A stretch of DNA of 64,000 nt from Pectobacterium betavasculorum (lineage in GTDB: Bacteria > Pseudomonadota > Gammaproteobacteria > Enterobacterales > Enterobacteriaceae). The translations under genes were made by a program, and so were the position numbers. The stretch covers positions 16,735-80,734 of the forward strand of contig NZ_JQHM01000015.1 of NCBI RefSeq assembly GCF_000749845.1, given 5' to 3'. Under the pieces are notes generated by a model that saw only the letters and a list, made by a program, of their open reading frames with translations, was not told the origin of the DNA and searched no databases. Positions 39,707 through 48,524 of the stretch are shown here, one piece after another (positions within the stretch are counted from its first letter, which is position 1; every line of letters begins with the position of its first letter).

Positions 39707-40450
39707 ATGGATACGGCGCTGCAATCGCTTGAGTCGTGGCTGTTGGCTCCTCAATATCTCATTTGGCTGTGGCACGGTTTCCTGATCACGCTAGGCATTT
39801 CCCTCGGTACGGTTGTTCTGTCTACGGTGCTGGGTTTTCTGCTGGCGGCGGCCCGAGACAGCCAGATTCATGTGCTGCGTGGCGTTGTTGTGGCCTATAG
39901 CTCACTATTTCGTAATACGCCGTTGCTGGTGCAGCTTTTTTTCTGGTATTTCGGGGCAGGGCAACTGTTCCCTTCAGAGATGATGCAATGGCTGAACACT
40001 CCTCATTCCATTTCGCTGCTGGGGGCAACGCTAGCATGGCCTTCTTTTGAGTTTTTGGCGGGCCTGGCAGGGTTGACACTTTATTCCAGCGCGTTTATTG
40101 CGGAAGAGATCCGCTCCGGTATTCGCGGCGTGGCGCGTGGACAAAAGTATGCCGCGCAGGCTTTGGGGTTAACAGGTTTTCAATCCATGCGCTATGTGGT
40201 GCTGCCGCAGGCGTTAAAAATTGCTTTGCCGCCACTGCTTGGACAGTACATGAATATCGTCAAGAACTCGTCGTTAACGATGGCAATCGGTGTTGCTGAA
40301 TTATCTTACGCTTCGCGTCAGGTAGAAACGGAAACCCTGCGTACATTTCAGGCATTTGGCGTGGCGACGGTGTTATACATCGTGATTATTGCCGTGATGG
40401 AAGGCTGGGGCATGTGGCGTCAGCAGCGCGGTCTGGCGGAGAGGCATTGA
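39707..40450 (+). CDS. Amino-acid ABC transporter permease (first)
   Basis: This 247-residue membrane protein is a His/Glu/Gln-type permease: five or so helices, the motif SSLFRNTPLLVQLFFWYFGAG early on and the EAA-like loop AAQALGLTGFQSMRYVVLPQALKIALPP. It should pair with the next permease as a heterodimer. It ends one base before the next start region. No ATPase gene is found in this cluster. Confidence 0.87.
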   Translation: MDTALQSLESWLLAPQYLIWLWHGFLITLGISLGTVVLSTVLGFLLAAARDSQIHVLRGVVVAYSSLFRNTPLLVQLFFWYFGAGQLFPSEMMQWLNTPHSISLLGATLAWPSFEFLAGLAGLTLYSSAFIAEEIRSGIRGVARGQKYAAQALGLTGFQSMRYVVLPQALKIALPPLLGQYMNIVKNSSLTMAIGVAELSYASRQVETETLRTFQAFGVATVLYIVIIAVMEGWGMWRQQRGLAERH

Positions 40451-40451
40451 G

Positions 40452-41180
40452 ATGGATTTTACCGTTATTACCGATAACATCGGTTATTTGATGTGGGGCA
40501 CGTTTCCGGATGGTCCTCTGGGTGGCGCGGCGTTGACACTGGTGATGAGTCTGCTGGCCGGTGTTGTGTCAGCCCTATTGGGTACGATTTTGGGCGTGGC
40601 GCTCGCGATGTCTCGGGGCATGTGGAGTGCACTGTTGGCGATGGTGTTGGGGTTCTTCCGAGCGATTCCCGTCATCATGTTGATTTTCTGGACGTACTTC
40701 CTGCTACCGATCGTTTTTGGCGTCGATATTCCTGAAATTACCACCGTGGTGTGTGCGCTGGCGCTGATCGCCTCGGCGTATCTGGCGCATGGCGTAAAGG
40801 CTGGCATTGTCGCCATCGGGCGCGGCCAGTGGCAGGCTGGTCTATCGCTGGGGTTAAGCCGCTGGCAGGTGCTATGGCAGATCGTGCTGCCGCAGGCGCT
40901 GCGGATGATGGTGCCCTCCTTTATTAACCAATGGATTTCCCTGATTAAAGATACTTCACTGGCCTATATTGTCGGGGTTGGCGAACTGACGTTTCTCGCT
41001 ACGCAGGTCAATAACCGCAGCATGGTCTACCCGATGGAGGTTTTCCTGTTTGTCGCGCTGGTCTACTTTGTGTTTTGCCTGTCGCTGGAGCTGCTGGCTA
41101 ATGGGGTTAACGCCCGTTTTAGCCAGCAGGAAAAACAGCCGAAGCGCCGCCTGCTATGGTGGCGAAATAAGCCAGCCTAA
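40452..41180 (+). CDS. Amino-acid ABC transporter permease (second)
   Basis: The 242-residue protein is the partner permease, with RAIPVIMLIFWTYFLLP and the ATPase-contact loop SLGLSRWQVLWQIVLPQALRMMVPS. It starts one base after the preceding stop. The operon ends here, and a convergent gene follows, so the ATP-binding subunit must be shared from elsewhere or encoded at another locus. Confidence 0.87.
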   Translation: MDFTVITDNIGYLMWGTFPDGPLGGAALTLVMSLLAGVVSALLGTILGVALAMSRGMWSALLAMVLGFFRAIPVIMLIFWTYFLLPIVFGVDIPEITTVVCALALIASAYLAHGVKAGIVAIGRGQWQAGLSLGLSRWQVLWQIVLPQALRMMVPSFINQWISLIKDTSLAYIVGVGELTFLATQVNNRSMVYPMEVFLFVALVYFVFCLSLELLANGVNARFSQQEKQPKRRLLWWRNKPA

Positions 41181-41258
41181 GGATGCTAACGGTTGATGAA
41201 CCTATTTTCAGAATGAAAACGGCGACCTTATTCAGCAACCTTAAGTTAGCCTTTGCTA

Positions 41259-41930
41259 CTACGCGGTGATATTCCAGCCCTTTTCGCGCCAGATTTGTGG
41301 CAATTCACGCATATCGTCGAACATTGTGACCAGCGGGTGATGGATCGGCTGATTGTGGGGATCGGCGCAGTAATAGAACACCGGAATGCCTGCGGCAATG
41401 CCCGCCTGAACGCCAGCGGCGGAATCTTCAACCAGAATGCAGTGCTCAATAGGAAGCTGTAACTGTTCGGCGGCGTGATACAGCACCGCTGGGTCGGGCT
41501 TCCATTTCTTCAGATCGTAGCCGCTGTAGAGATGGTCGCCAAACAGATCGAGCATGTGCGTCAGGCCGAGCGAATGCTGCATCTTACTGACCGGGCCGTT
41601 GGAAACCACGGCCATCGGGACAGTGATGGACTGCAATAACTCTCTTGCACCTTCAATAGGTTGCAGGAATTCATCGAACAGGCGCTTTACCTCTTGCCGG
41701 AAATGACGCTCCGCGTCTTCCACCGATACGGTTAAGCCATGCTGCTGGCTGATGCGGGCAATAATCTCGTACAGCTTCACGCCCTTGTAGGTTTTTATCA
41801 CCTCCTCCAGCGATAGGTTCACCCCATACGGGATGAAGATATTCACATAAGCCTGACAGCACAGCACTTCGCTATCAACCAGCGTGCCATCGCAGTCGAA
41901 GAAGACGCATTCAATACGGGGCATGACCAA
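41259..41930 (-). CDS. yieH: HAD-superfamily phosphatase YieH
   Basis: The 223-residue protein has HAD motifs: FFDCDGTLVDS (nucleophile Asp), VVSNGP, KPDPAVLYHAAEQL and VEDSAAGVQAG. It is closely similar along its length to E. coli YieH, a phosphatase active on 6-phosphogluconate in vitro. It is divergent from adeP, as in E. coli. A 249-bp gap with no clear known operator separates the two starts. Confidence 0.88.
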   Translation of the reverse strand: MVMPRIECVFFDCDGTLVDSEVLCCQAYVNIFIPYGVNLSLEEVIKTYKGVKLYEIIARISQQHGLTVSVEDAERHFRQEVKRLFDEFLQPIEGARELLQSITVPMAVVSNGPVSKMQHSLGLTHMLDLFGDHLYSGYDLKKWKPDPAVLYHAAEQLQLPIEHCILVEDSAAGVQAGIAAGIPVFYYCADPHNQPIHHPLVTMFDDMRELPQIWREKGWNITA

Positions 41931-42179
41931 TCCTTATCGATGAAATAAAAGATGAAGCCTTACTTTAACTAATTAACCCAATATTGCGACCCATAAAGCC
42001 GTTTTCACGGCAATCTTGCAGAAAATTAAGGGGTTTCAACCGAGGGATTTCGGCGCAATAGCCATGAGGTTAATAGGCTTTTCTTATTCGATGAAAAAAA
42101 ACGTGGGATCAACGTAAAAAAGTATCGTTTTGTTATAGGATACCCGACGACAGTTATTTCCTTCTTTGGATTGGTACTC

Positions 42180-43517
42180 ATGAATAAATCACAACCCGGT
42201 TCTGCTACCGAGCAGGGTCTGCTGGAGCGTGTGTTTAAGCTTAAACAACACGGCACGACAGTACGTACGGAAACGATTGCCGGTTTCACGACGTTTTTGA
42301 CGATGGTCTACATCGTTTTTGTTAACCCGCAAATTCTGGGCGTGGCGGGGATGGATACCAAAGCGGTCTTTGTGACCACCTGTCTGATTGCGGCATTCGG
42401 CAGTATTTTAATGGGGCTGCTGGCTAACCTGCCTGTCGCGCTGGCTCCGGCAATGGGGCTGAATGCGTTTTTCGCTTTTGTCGTCGTGGGGGCGATGGGG
42501 CTGCCATGGCAGGTTGCGATGGGCGCTATTTTTTGGGGCGCAATCGGTTTCCTGTTGCTGACCATCTTCCAGATTCGTTATTGGATGATTGCCAATATCC
42601 CGCTTAGCCTGCGTCTGGGGATTGCCAGCGGTATCGGGCTTTTCATTGCCATGATGGGCCTGAAAAACGCCGGCATTATCGTGCCTAATCCAGAAACGCT
42701 GGTGACGATTGGTAACCTGACATCACACAGCGTGCTGTTGGGTGCTCTGGGCTTCTTCATCATTGTGGCGCTGGCCTCACGTAATATTCATGCAGCGGTA
42801 CTGATTTCCATCGTCGTGACCACCTCAATCGGCCTGCTGCTGGGCGATGTGACCTTTTCTGGCGTGTTCTCTATGCCGCCGAGCGTAACGTCCGTGGTGG
42901 GTCAGGTTGATCTGGCGGGAGCGCTGAACCTTGGGATGTCCGGCATTATTTTCTCCTTCATGCTGGTTAACCTGTTTGACTCATCCGGTACGCTGATCGG
43001 TGTGACGGACAAAGCGGGTCTGGTAGATGCTCGCGGTAAGTTCCCGCGTATGAAGCAAGCGCTGTATGTCGATAGCATCAGCTCTGTAGCGGGTTCGTTT
43101 ATCGGGACATCATCCGTTACGGCGTATATCGAAAGCTCTTCTGGTGTGTCCGTGGGTGGACGCACCGGTCTGACTGCTGTGGTCGTCGGCCTGCTGTTCC
43201 TGCTGGTGATCTTCCTGTCACCGCTGGCGGGTATGGTGCCTGCCTATGCGGCCGCTGGCGCACTGATTTACGTGGGCGTATTGATGACGTCCAGCCTGGC
43301 GCGTGTGAAGTGGGATGATTTGACGGAAGCTGTTCCGGCCTTTATTACCGCAGTGATGATGCCGTTCAGCTTCTCTATTACTGAAGGGATCGCGCTGGGC
43401 TTTATTTCTTACTGTGTGATGAAGTTGGCGACGGGGCGCTGGCGTGAAATCAGCCCTTGCGTGGTCGTGGTTGCGCTGCTGTTCCTGCTGAAAATCGTGT
43501 TTATCGACGGGCATTAG
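42180..43517 (+). CDS. adeP: Adenine permease AdeP (YieG)
   Basis: This purine permease of the AzgA-like NCS2 family imports adenine with protons. The 445 residues equal E. coli length when started at the ATG at 42180 (MNKSQPGSAT); a TTG at 42171 would add three residues. Many hydrophobic helices and family motifs such as TMVYIVFVNPQILG, LAPAMGLNAFFAF and TSSVTAYIESSSGVSVGGRTG are visible. Confidence 0.92.
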   Translation: MNKSQPGSATEQGLLERVFKLKQHGTTVRTETIAGFTTFLTMVYIVFVNPQILGVAGMDTKAVFVTTCLIAAFGSILMGLLANLPVALAPAMGLNAFFAFVVVGAMGLPWQVAMGAIFWGAIGFLLLTIFQIRYWMIANIPLSLRLGIASGIGLFIAMMGLKNAGIIVPNPETLVTIGNLTSHSVLLGALGFFIIVALASRNIHAAVLISIVVTTSIGLLLGDVTFSGVFSMPPSVTSVVGQVDLAGALNLGMSGIIFSFMLVNLFDSSGTLIGVTDKAGLVDARGKFPRMKQALYVDSISSVAGSFIGTSSVTAYIESSSGVSVGGRTGLTAVVVGLLFLLVIFLSPLAGMVPAYAAAGALIYVGVLMTSSLARVKWDDLTEAVPAFITAVMMPFSFSITEGIALGFISYCVMKLATGRWREISPCVVVVALLFLLKIVFIDGH

Positions 43518-43526
43518 TTTGTTCGT

Positions 43527-43548
43527 GGCTCCGGGTCTTCCCGGAGCC
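43527..43548. terminator. Hairpin between adeP and yieE (convergent)
   Basis: GGCTCCGGG (43527-43535) pairs with CCCGGAGCC (43540-43548) around TCTT, 10 bp after adeP. No T-run is present on either strand. Confidence 0.5.
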
Positions 43549-43571
43549 TCAGCCTGCGACGAGGCGGTCGG

Positions 43572-44315
43572 CTACTGTGACGCGGTAGAGGTAACTTTTT
43601 CTATCGTATGGCTGGTTAATTTCATATAGCGTACCGACTGACGCTGCTGCTGTAGAATTTCCCCCGACTTTCTCATTCCCGATACCGACGTGTATTTCCA
43701 CATGATCAATCGATTAAGGGTGGGGACGTGGGCGCAAGCCCATGCAAGATAATCATCAACATCGCTCATCACTTCTACGGCGGGAGTGCAGGTTGAACGT
43801 AGCCTGCCAGAGGCGGGGTGGAGTTTCAGTTGATTGGGAGGGTGACTGTTTACGCCAGGGATTTTCATGAGTGACTGGCGGATGGTGCAGAGCTGCGTTG
43901 CCGCTTCCAGCGGATCGCGCTGAGCGTCGATCCACGCCTGTTCGGCTTGCGTCTGTGCCTGCATCTGTGGATCGACTTGATTCGTTGGCCTGACATGGAC
44001 GATTTCGATATCCATACCCACGCTTCCCTCTTCGCTCAGGAGGATGGCGATGGTATTGCCTGCATAGCCGATGCTGAAATTAGGCAGATTAGGATCGGTA
44101 AAATAAGGGCGTCCTTCAGGGGACTCCAGCAGCGTGGGCAACAGCGGATAGCCGAAAAAATAGAACATCATCTCAGCCAGCAGCACTCTACTTTTCAGAT
44201 AACGCTCGCGGCGTTTGGCTGAAAAACCGTGTGTTGATGAGATGAGCCTATCGGGCAGTCTTTGTAAGTCAGGAAGCGCTTCCGTGCTTGTCCACCTGAC
44301 AAAATGGCAGGTCAT
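43572..44315 (-). CDS. yieE: Phosphopantetheinyl transferase-like protein YieE
   Basis: The 247-residue protein resembles E. coli YieE, of the Sfp/AcpT superfamily that transfers phosphopantetheine to carrier proteins. The first metal motif EGSVGMDIEI is present, as is RYLKSRVLLAEMMF near the N-terminus. The second motif, W-KEA-K in active enzymes, is diverged (CTIRQSLMKI), as also in E. coli YieE. It could serve ApeE/ApeF, encoded 24 kb upstream, but this is inference. It lies next to adeP, as in E. coli. Confidence 0.8.
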   Translation of the reverse strand: MTCHFVRWTSTEALPDLQRLPDRLISSTHGFSAKRRERYLKSRVLLAEMMFYFFGYPLLPTLLESPEGRPYFTDPNLPNFSIGYAGNTIAILLSEEGSVGMDIEIVHVRPTNQVDPQMQAQTQAEQAWIDAQRDPLEAATQLCTIRQSLMKIPGVNSHPPNQLKLHPASGRLRSTCTPAVEVMSDVDDYLAWACAHVPTLNRLIMWKYTSVSGMRKSGEILQQQRQSVRYMKLTSHTIEKVTSTASQ

Positions 44316-44503
44316 TGTTCACTCCGTGATCGTGATAAAAGATGGGAACCTATGAGGTATTACCAATGCATATTATCAGACTAATATGTGATCTAAAGAA
44401 AAATCGATGGATAAATCGGCGATAATTATTAATTAGGCGCAGCGAATTTTCTGCATCGTGCTTTTGTGGCGATCCTTCCCTGTCCGCCACATTCCAGTCT
44501 GCT

Positions 44504-45025
44504 TTAATGGTTCGACCACCCTAGTGCGGAACGCCGCTGTTTTTCCAGCGTCTGTTGGTGTAACTCAGCTGCTGTCACTAATCGAAGCGCCGACGTCGGG
44601 CACACGCTGACGCAGGAAGGGCTTTTGGCTACATCTACGCACAAATCACATTTGTGAACCTCACTTTGGGTGGGGTGCGCTTCCCCCTCGTCATTTGAGG
44701 CTTTTGTCACCACATTGATGGCACCGAACGGACAAGCGACGACGCAGCTTTTGCAGCCGATGCAGCGGGATTGGATAACCTGAATGCTATTTCGATCGCG
44801 CACCAGCGCGTCATTCGGACATACGCTGGCACAGGGTGCGTTTTCACACTGGCGGCAAAGAACAGGGACGCTGATGTCGGCGCTTTTGATGACCTTTAGG
44901 CGTGGAAAGAAGTGAGAAGGTTTCAGTTGCGCACTTTGGCCACCGCTATGGGCTACCGCACAGGCGATCTCGCAGGTCCGGCAACCGATACATTTTTCTG
45001 CTTCGGCGATAACAAATTGATTCAT
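44504..45025 (-). CDS. Four-cluster [4Fe-4S] ferredoxin-type electron-transfer protein (HydN-like)
   Basis: The 173 residues contain four cysteine groups for four [4Fe-4S] clusters: CIGCRTCEIACA, CRQCENAPCASVCP, CIGCKSCVVACP and CDLC with CVSVCP. It resembles the HydN/YgfS/YsaA family that passes electrons to redox enzymes. The start overlaps the aegA stop by 4 bp on the same strand, so the two are co-transcribed and probably work together. Confidence 0.87.
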   Translation of the reverse strand: MNQFVIAEAEKCIGCRTCEIACAVAHSGGQSAQLKPSHFFPRLKVIKSADISVPVLCRQCENAPCASVCPNDALVRDRNSIQVIQSRCIGCKSCVVACPFGAINVVTKASNDEGEAHPTQSEVHKCDLCVDVAKSPSCVSVCPTSALRLVTAAELHQQTLEKQRRSALGWSNH

Positions 45026-47046
45026 GAGCGTAACTCCTCGCGGGTTGCATTCATCTCGGGACGCTGCGGATGGGCGGGAATGGCGCCAGTGACGGCGGTC
45101 AGCCCCATCGTCGCGAGCATACCCAATGCGGCTTTGCGCCCGTCGGCAATAGCGGTCACCACCAGATCGGCACCTCGCACGGCATCGCCACCAGCAAAAA
45201 TACGCGGATGATTAGTCTGGCAAGGTATCTGACTATCAAGGGGGGCAGTAATGTATCCCCAGTTATCCAGACCAACGTCGGCATCTTCCAACCATGGCAT
45301 GCTGTGTGACTGAAAGCCGAAAGCGGTTATCACGGCTTCCGCTGGCTGAATGAATTCAGAGTCAGGGATAGGACGCGGGCGGCGACGGCCGCTGGCATCC
45401 GGTTCGCCCAGTTCAGTGCGAACCAGGCTGATGCCGCACACTTCGCCCTGTTCATTGAGGCAGATTTTTTGTGGCTGAACGTTAAACATGAACTCCACGC
45501 CCTCTTCGCGCGAGTTTTTAACCTCTTTTTTCGAGCCAGGCATGTTGGCTTCATCGCGGCGGTACGCGCAGGTTACGGATATTGCACCTTGCCGGACGGA
45601 CGTGCGCAGGCAGTCCATCGCGGTATCTCCACCGCCGAGTACTACGACGCGTTTTCCTGCCATCGAGATATAGGGTTCATCGTCTAATTCAGGTAGCCCC
45701 ATAACGTGTTTGGTATTGGCGATAAGGAAGGGAAGCGCATCGAAGACGCCGGGGGCATCTTCATTATCAATGTTGGCCTTCATGGATCGGTAGGTGCCTA
45801 CGCCGAGGAAAACGGTGTCATAGTCGTCCAGAAGTTGAGCCAGAGAAATATCTTTCCCCACTTCGGTATTCAACTGGAATTCGATTCCCATGGTGCTGAA
45901 CACTTCACGACGATGAATCAGAACGTTTTTATCCAGCTTGAACGACGGAATTCCGAATGTGAGCAGTCCACCAATTTCTGGATGACGATCGAATACGACG
46001 GCCTGCACGCCGTTACGGGCCAACACGTCAGCACAGGCTAACCCCGCCGGGCCAGCACCGACGATCGCGGCACGTTTGCCGCTGGGAACGACACGCGTCA
46101 TATCGGGTGACCATCCCATAGCCATCGCGGTATCGGTAATGTAGCGCTCAACGTTACCGATGGTAATGGCGCCGTACTCTTTACCCAGCGTACAAGCACC
46201 TTCGCATAGCCGATCCTGTGGACACACCCGGCCGCAGATTTCTGGCAGGCTGCTGGTTTTATGCGATAGCTCTACGGCTTCAAGAATCCGTCCTTGCTTC
46301 GCCAGGCTCAGCAGTTCGGGGATGTTGTTATGCAGCGGGCAAGTCCACTCGCAGATTGCGCGTTTGCCGCAGGAAAGACAGCGGTCAGCCTGATCTTCCG
46401 TCTGCTGCACCGAGAAACCATAATAGATTTCATCGAACGTGGACGTTCTCTGGGCAAGCGGTTTTTTCTCGGCATCCCGACGTGGCCAGTTTTTTCTTTT
46501 GCTGAGCGGATTGGCTGTCAGCGCTTTCATCACCGGGGTTTCACGCTGCCAGTGAGCGGAGGAGCGCAGCGCCATCGTCTGTTGTTTTTCCTGGCGACGA
46601 GCCGCTAACGTGTGTTCACTGACTAATTGCAATGCCTGAGTTGGGCAGGCTTCCACACACGCTTGCCCTTCTGTGCGATCGGCGCAGAGGTCGCATTTAT
46701 GGGCGATGGCGCCGTTATCCCTAGGGTTTGTCACCATGGACATCGCGCCGAACGGGCACACCAGTACACAGCTTTTGCAGCCGATGCACTTTTCCTGAAC
46801 GAGCTGAATACTATTGTCTTTTCTGATCAAGGCCTGCGTTGGACACACGCTGGCGCAGGGCGCATCTTCACAGTGGCGGCATGTCACGGCAGCACGCAGT
46901 GTTGGCGTATTGAACGCCTTGATTCTGGGCTGAAACACCGCGGCGCTATCTGGGTACTGTTCGTCATTGTGTGAAATTACACAGGCGATCTCACATGCAT
47001 GGCACCCCATGCAGTCTTGAGTACTGGCAATAACAAATCGGTTCAT
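45022..47046 (-). CDS. aegA: AegA-like Fe-S flavoprotein oxidoreductase
   Basis: This 674-residue protein fuses a HydN-like ferredoxin domain (about 1-165; CMGCHACEIAC, CRHCEDAPCASVCP, CIGCKSCVLVCP) to a GltD-like part. The latter has CLSCGKRAICEWTCP, GRVCPQDRLCEGAC, the FAD motif GAGPAGLACA and the NAD(P) motif GGGDTAMD. It aligns with E. coli AegA, which is anaerobically expressed and linked to urate degradation and formate metabolism. It is first in a two-gene operon. Confidence 0.88.
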   Translation of the reverse strand: MNRFVIASTQDCMGCHACEIACVISHNDEQYPDSAAVFQPRIKAFNTPTLRAAVTCRHCEDAPCASVCPTQALIRKDNSIQLVQEKCIGCKSCVLVCPFGAMSMVTNPRDNGAIAHKCDLCADRTEGQACVEACPTQALQLVSEHTLAARRQEKQQTMALRSSAHWQRETPVMKALTANPLSKRKNWPRRDAEKKPLAQRTSTFDEIYYGFSVQQTEDQADRCLSCGKRAICEWTCPLHNNIPELLSLAKQGRILEAVELSHKTSSLPEICGRVCPQDRLCEGACTLGKEYGAITIGNVERYITDTAMAMGWSPDMTRVVPSGKRAAIVGAGPAGLACADVLARNGVQAVVFDRHPEIGGLLTFGIPSFKLDKNVLIHRREVFSTMGIEFQLNTEVGKDISLAQLLDDYDTVFLGVGTYRSMKANIDNEDAPGVFDALPFLIANTKHVMGLPELDDEPYISMAGKRVVVLGGGDTAMDCLRTSVRQGAISVTCAYRRDEANMPGSKKEVKNSREEGVEFMFNVQPQKICLNEQGEVCGISLVRTELGEPDASGRRRPRPIPDSEFIQPAEAVITAFGFQSHSMPWLEDADVGLDNWGYITAPLDSQIPCQTNHPRIFAGGDAVRGADLVVTAIADGRKAALGMLATMGLTAVTGAIPAHPQRPEMNATREELRS

Positions 47047-47474
47047 TACCTTTTCCCACCCTGGCTCCCTCGATCGTAGTCTTTATCCTAATAGCTGGAT
47101 AACACATTGACCTTGATATAGAGCAGGTAAAAAGTCGGTTAATGTTAAATCTCACGCAGGTTGTTAATAAAATTATTGAATAGTTTCAGTTGGTTATAAT
47201 GTTATGTGAAAGTAATGACATGGTTGCATATAACCTTGTTTTTTATCTGGTTTACAGTGTTTTATCGCGGGGAAAAATTCTGATTTTCAGTTATTTTTGT
47301 CAATTTTCTCATGAAATCACTCGTTACTTTTACTTGCGCCCCTCATAATATCGAACGCCATTTAAATGCAGCAAAACAGTGTGGCAGCTAAATTGTGTTT
47401 TCACGGCATTTTCATTATGAATCAATGACAGAGCTTTGCTCAGGGTTAATGGGTTGTCACCAAGGGATAGTGTT
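47047..47474. other. Divergent AT-rich region between aegA and lipoprotein operon
   Basis: The 428-bp gap holds promoters in both directions. A good candidate for the rightward operon is TTGTGT (47393-47398) and TATGAA (47416-47421), 17 bp apart. No full FNR palindrome was found for aegA, and no open frame with coding character is visible. Confidence 0.55.
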
Positions 47475-48146
47475 ATGAATAAAAAAGTCGTTCTTTGTTC
47501 TATGTTCATGTCAGTTGCGTTATTGAGCGGATGTGCCACAGAGTCTTCCCGTACCGTAGAAGCACAAAAAGTCACTTCTTACGGTACGCCTTATCAGGGT
47601 GTTCGCAGCCCGATTTCCGTCGGAAAATTTGAAAACCGTTCTAACTACATGAACGGTATTTTTTCTGATGGTGTTGACCGTTTAGGTAATCAATCCAAAA
47701 CCATTCTTGTTAGCCATCTCCAGCAGAGCGGCCGCTTTAATGTGCTGGATCGCACCAATATGGAAGAGCTGAAAGCGGAAGCGGGTATTAAAGGACAAAC
47801 GCAGACGCTGAAAGGCGCGAGCTATGTGATTACCGGCGATGTGACCGAGTTTGGCCGCAAAGAAGTGGGTGACCATCAGCTGTGGGGCATCCTTGGTCGC
47901 GGTAAAACACAGGTTGCTTACGCAAAAACCACGTTGAATGTGGTGAACGTACAAACCTCTGAAGTGGTGTATTCCGTACAAGGTGCGGGCGAGTACACCT
48001 TGTCCAACCGTGAAATTATCGGGTTTGGTGGCACAGCCAGCTATGACTCGACGCTGAACGGTAAAGTTCTGGATTTGGCTATTCGTGAAGCCGTCAATAA
48101 TCTGGTTGCAGGAATTGAAAGCGGTGCCTGGCGCCCAGCGAACTAA
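47475..48146 (+). CDS. CsgG/HfaB-family outer-membrane lipoprotein
   Basis: The 223-residue product has a lipoprotein signal ending ALLSGCATES; the start ATG at 47475 (MNKKVVLCSM) has AAGGGA upstream, better than the longer frame at 47436. The mature part matches the CsgG fold: VGKFENRSNYMNGIFSDG, LGNQSKTILVSHLQQSGRFNVLDR and YVITGDVTEFGRK. CsgG forms the curli export pore, but no curli genes are here. It is first of three lipoprotein genes. Confidence 0.85.
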   Translation: MNKKVVLCSMFMSVALLSGCATESSRTVEAQKVTSYGTPYQGVRSPISVGKFENRSNYMNGIFSDGVDRLGNQSKTILVSHLQQSGRFNVLDRTNMEELKAEAGIKGQTQTLKGASYVITGDVTEFGRKEVGDHQLWGILGRGKTQVAYAKTTLNVVNVQTSEVVYSVQGAGEYTLSNREIIGFGGTASYDSTLNGKVLDLAIREAVNNLVAGIESGAWRPAN

Positions 48147-48164
48147 TGGAATAGGAATATAACA

Positions 48165-48524
48165 ATGTTATCTCATAAGAAAATTGTCCTGCTGCTTGCA
48201 GCGACAGTACTGGCTGGCTGCGCGACCGCGCCGAAAACGATTTACAGTTGGGACAACTATCAGCCTGCGATTTATGATTATTATCAACAAGATAAAGTTG
48301 GCCCAGAACAACAGATCCTTGCTTTGAATGAATCGATCGAAAAAGCGAAAGCTGCCAATAAACCTGTCCCGCCGGGACTCTATGCTCAACTTGGGTTGCT
48401 GTACGCCAATACTGGCCGTGATAGTGAAGCTCGCCAACAGTTTGAAACTGAAAAAGCGAAATTCCCTGAATCAGCACCTTTTATGGACTTCTTGTTGAGT
48501 AAAAATAAAGGGAATATTAAATGA
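48165..48524 (+). CDS. Small lipoprotein (DUF4810-like)
   Basis: The 119-residue product has a signal with lipobox VLAGCATA at about residues 16-23. The mature part is helical, resembling a single TPR-like unit (PPGLYAQLGLLYANTGRDSEARQQFETEKAKFPES). Family members of this kind are encoded between CsgG-like and DUF799-like genes in other Proteobacteria. It starts 18 bp after its neighbour and overlaps the next by 4 bp. Confidence 0.8.
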   Translation: MLSHKKIVLLLAATVLAGCATAPKTIYSWDNYQPAIYDYYQQDKVGPEQQILALNESIEKAKAANKPVPPGLYAQLGLLYANTGRDSEARQQFETEKAKFPESAPFMDFLLSKNKGNIK

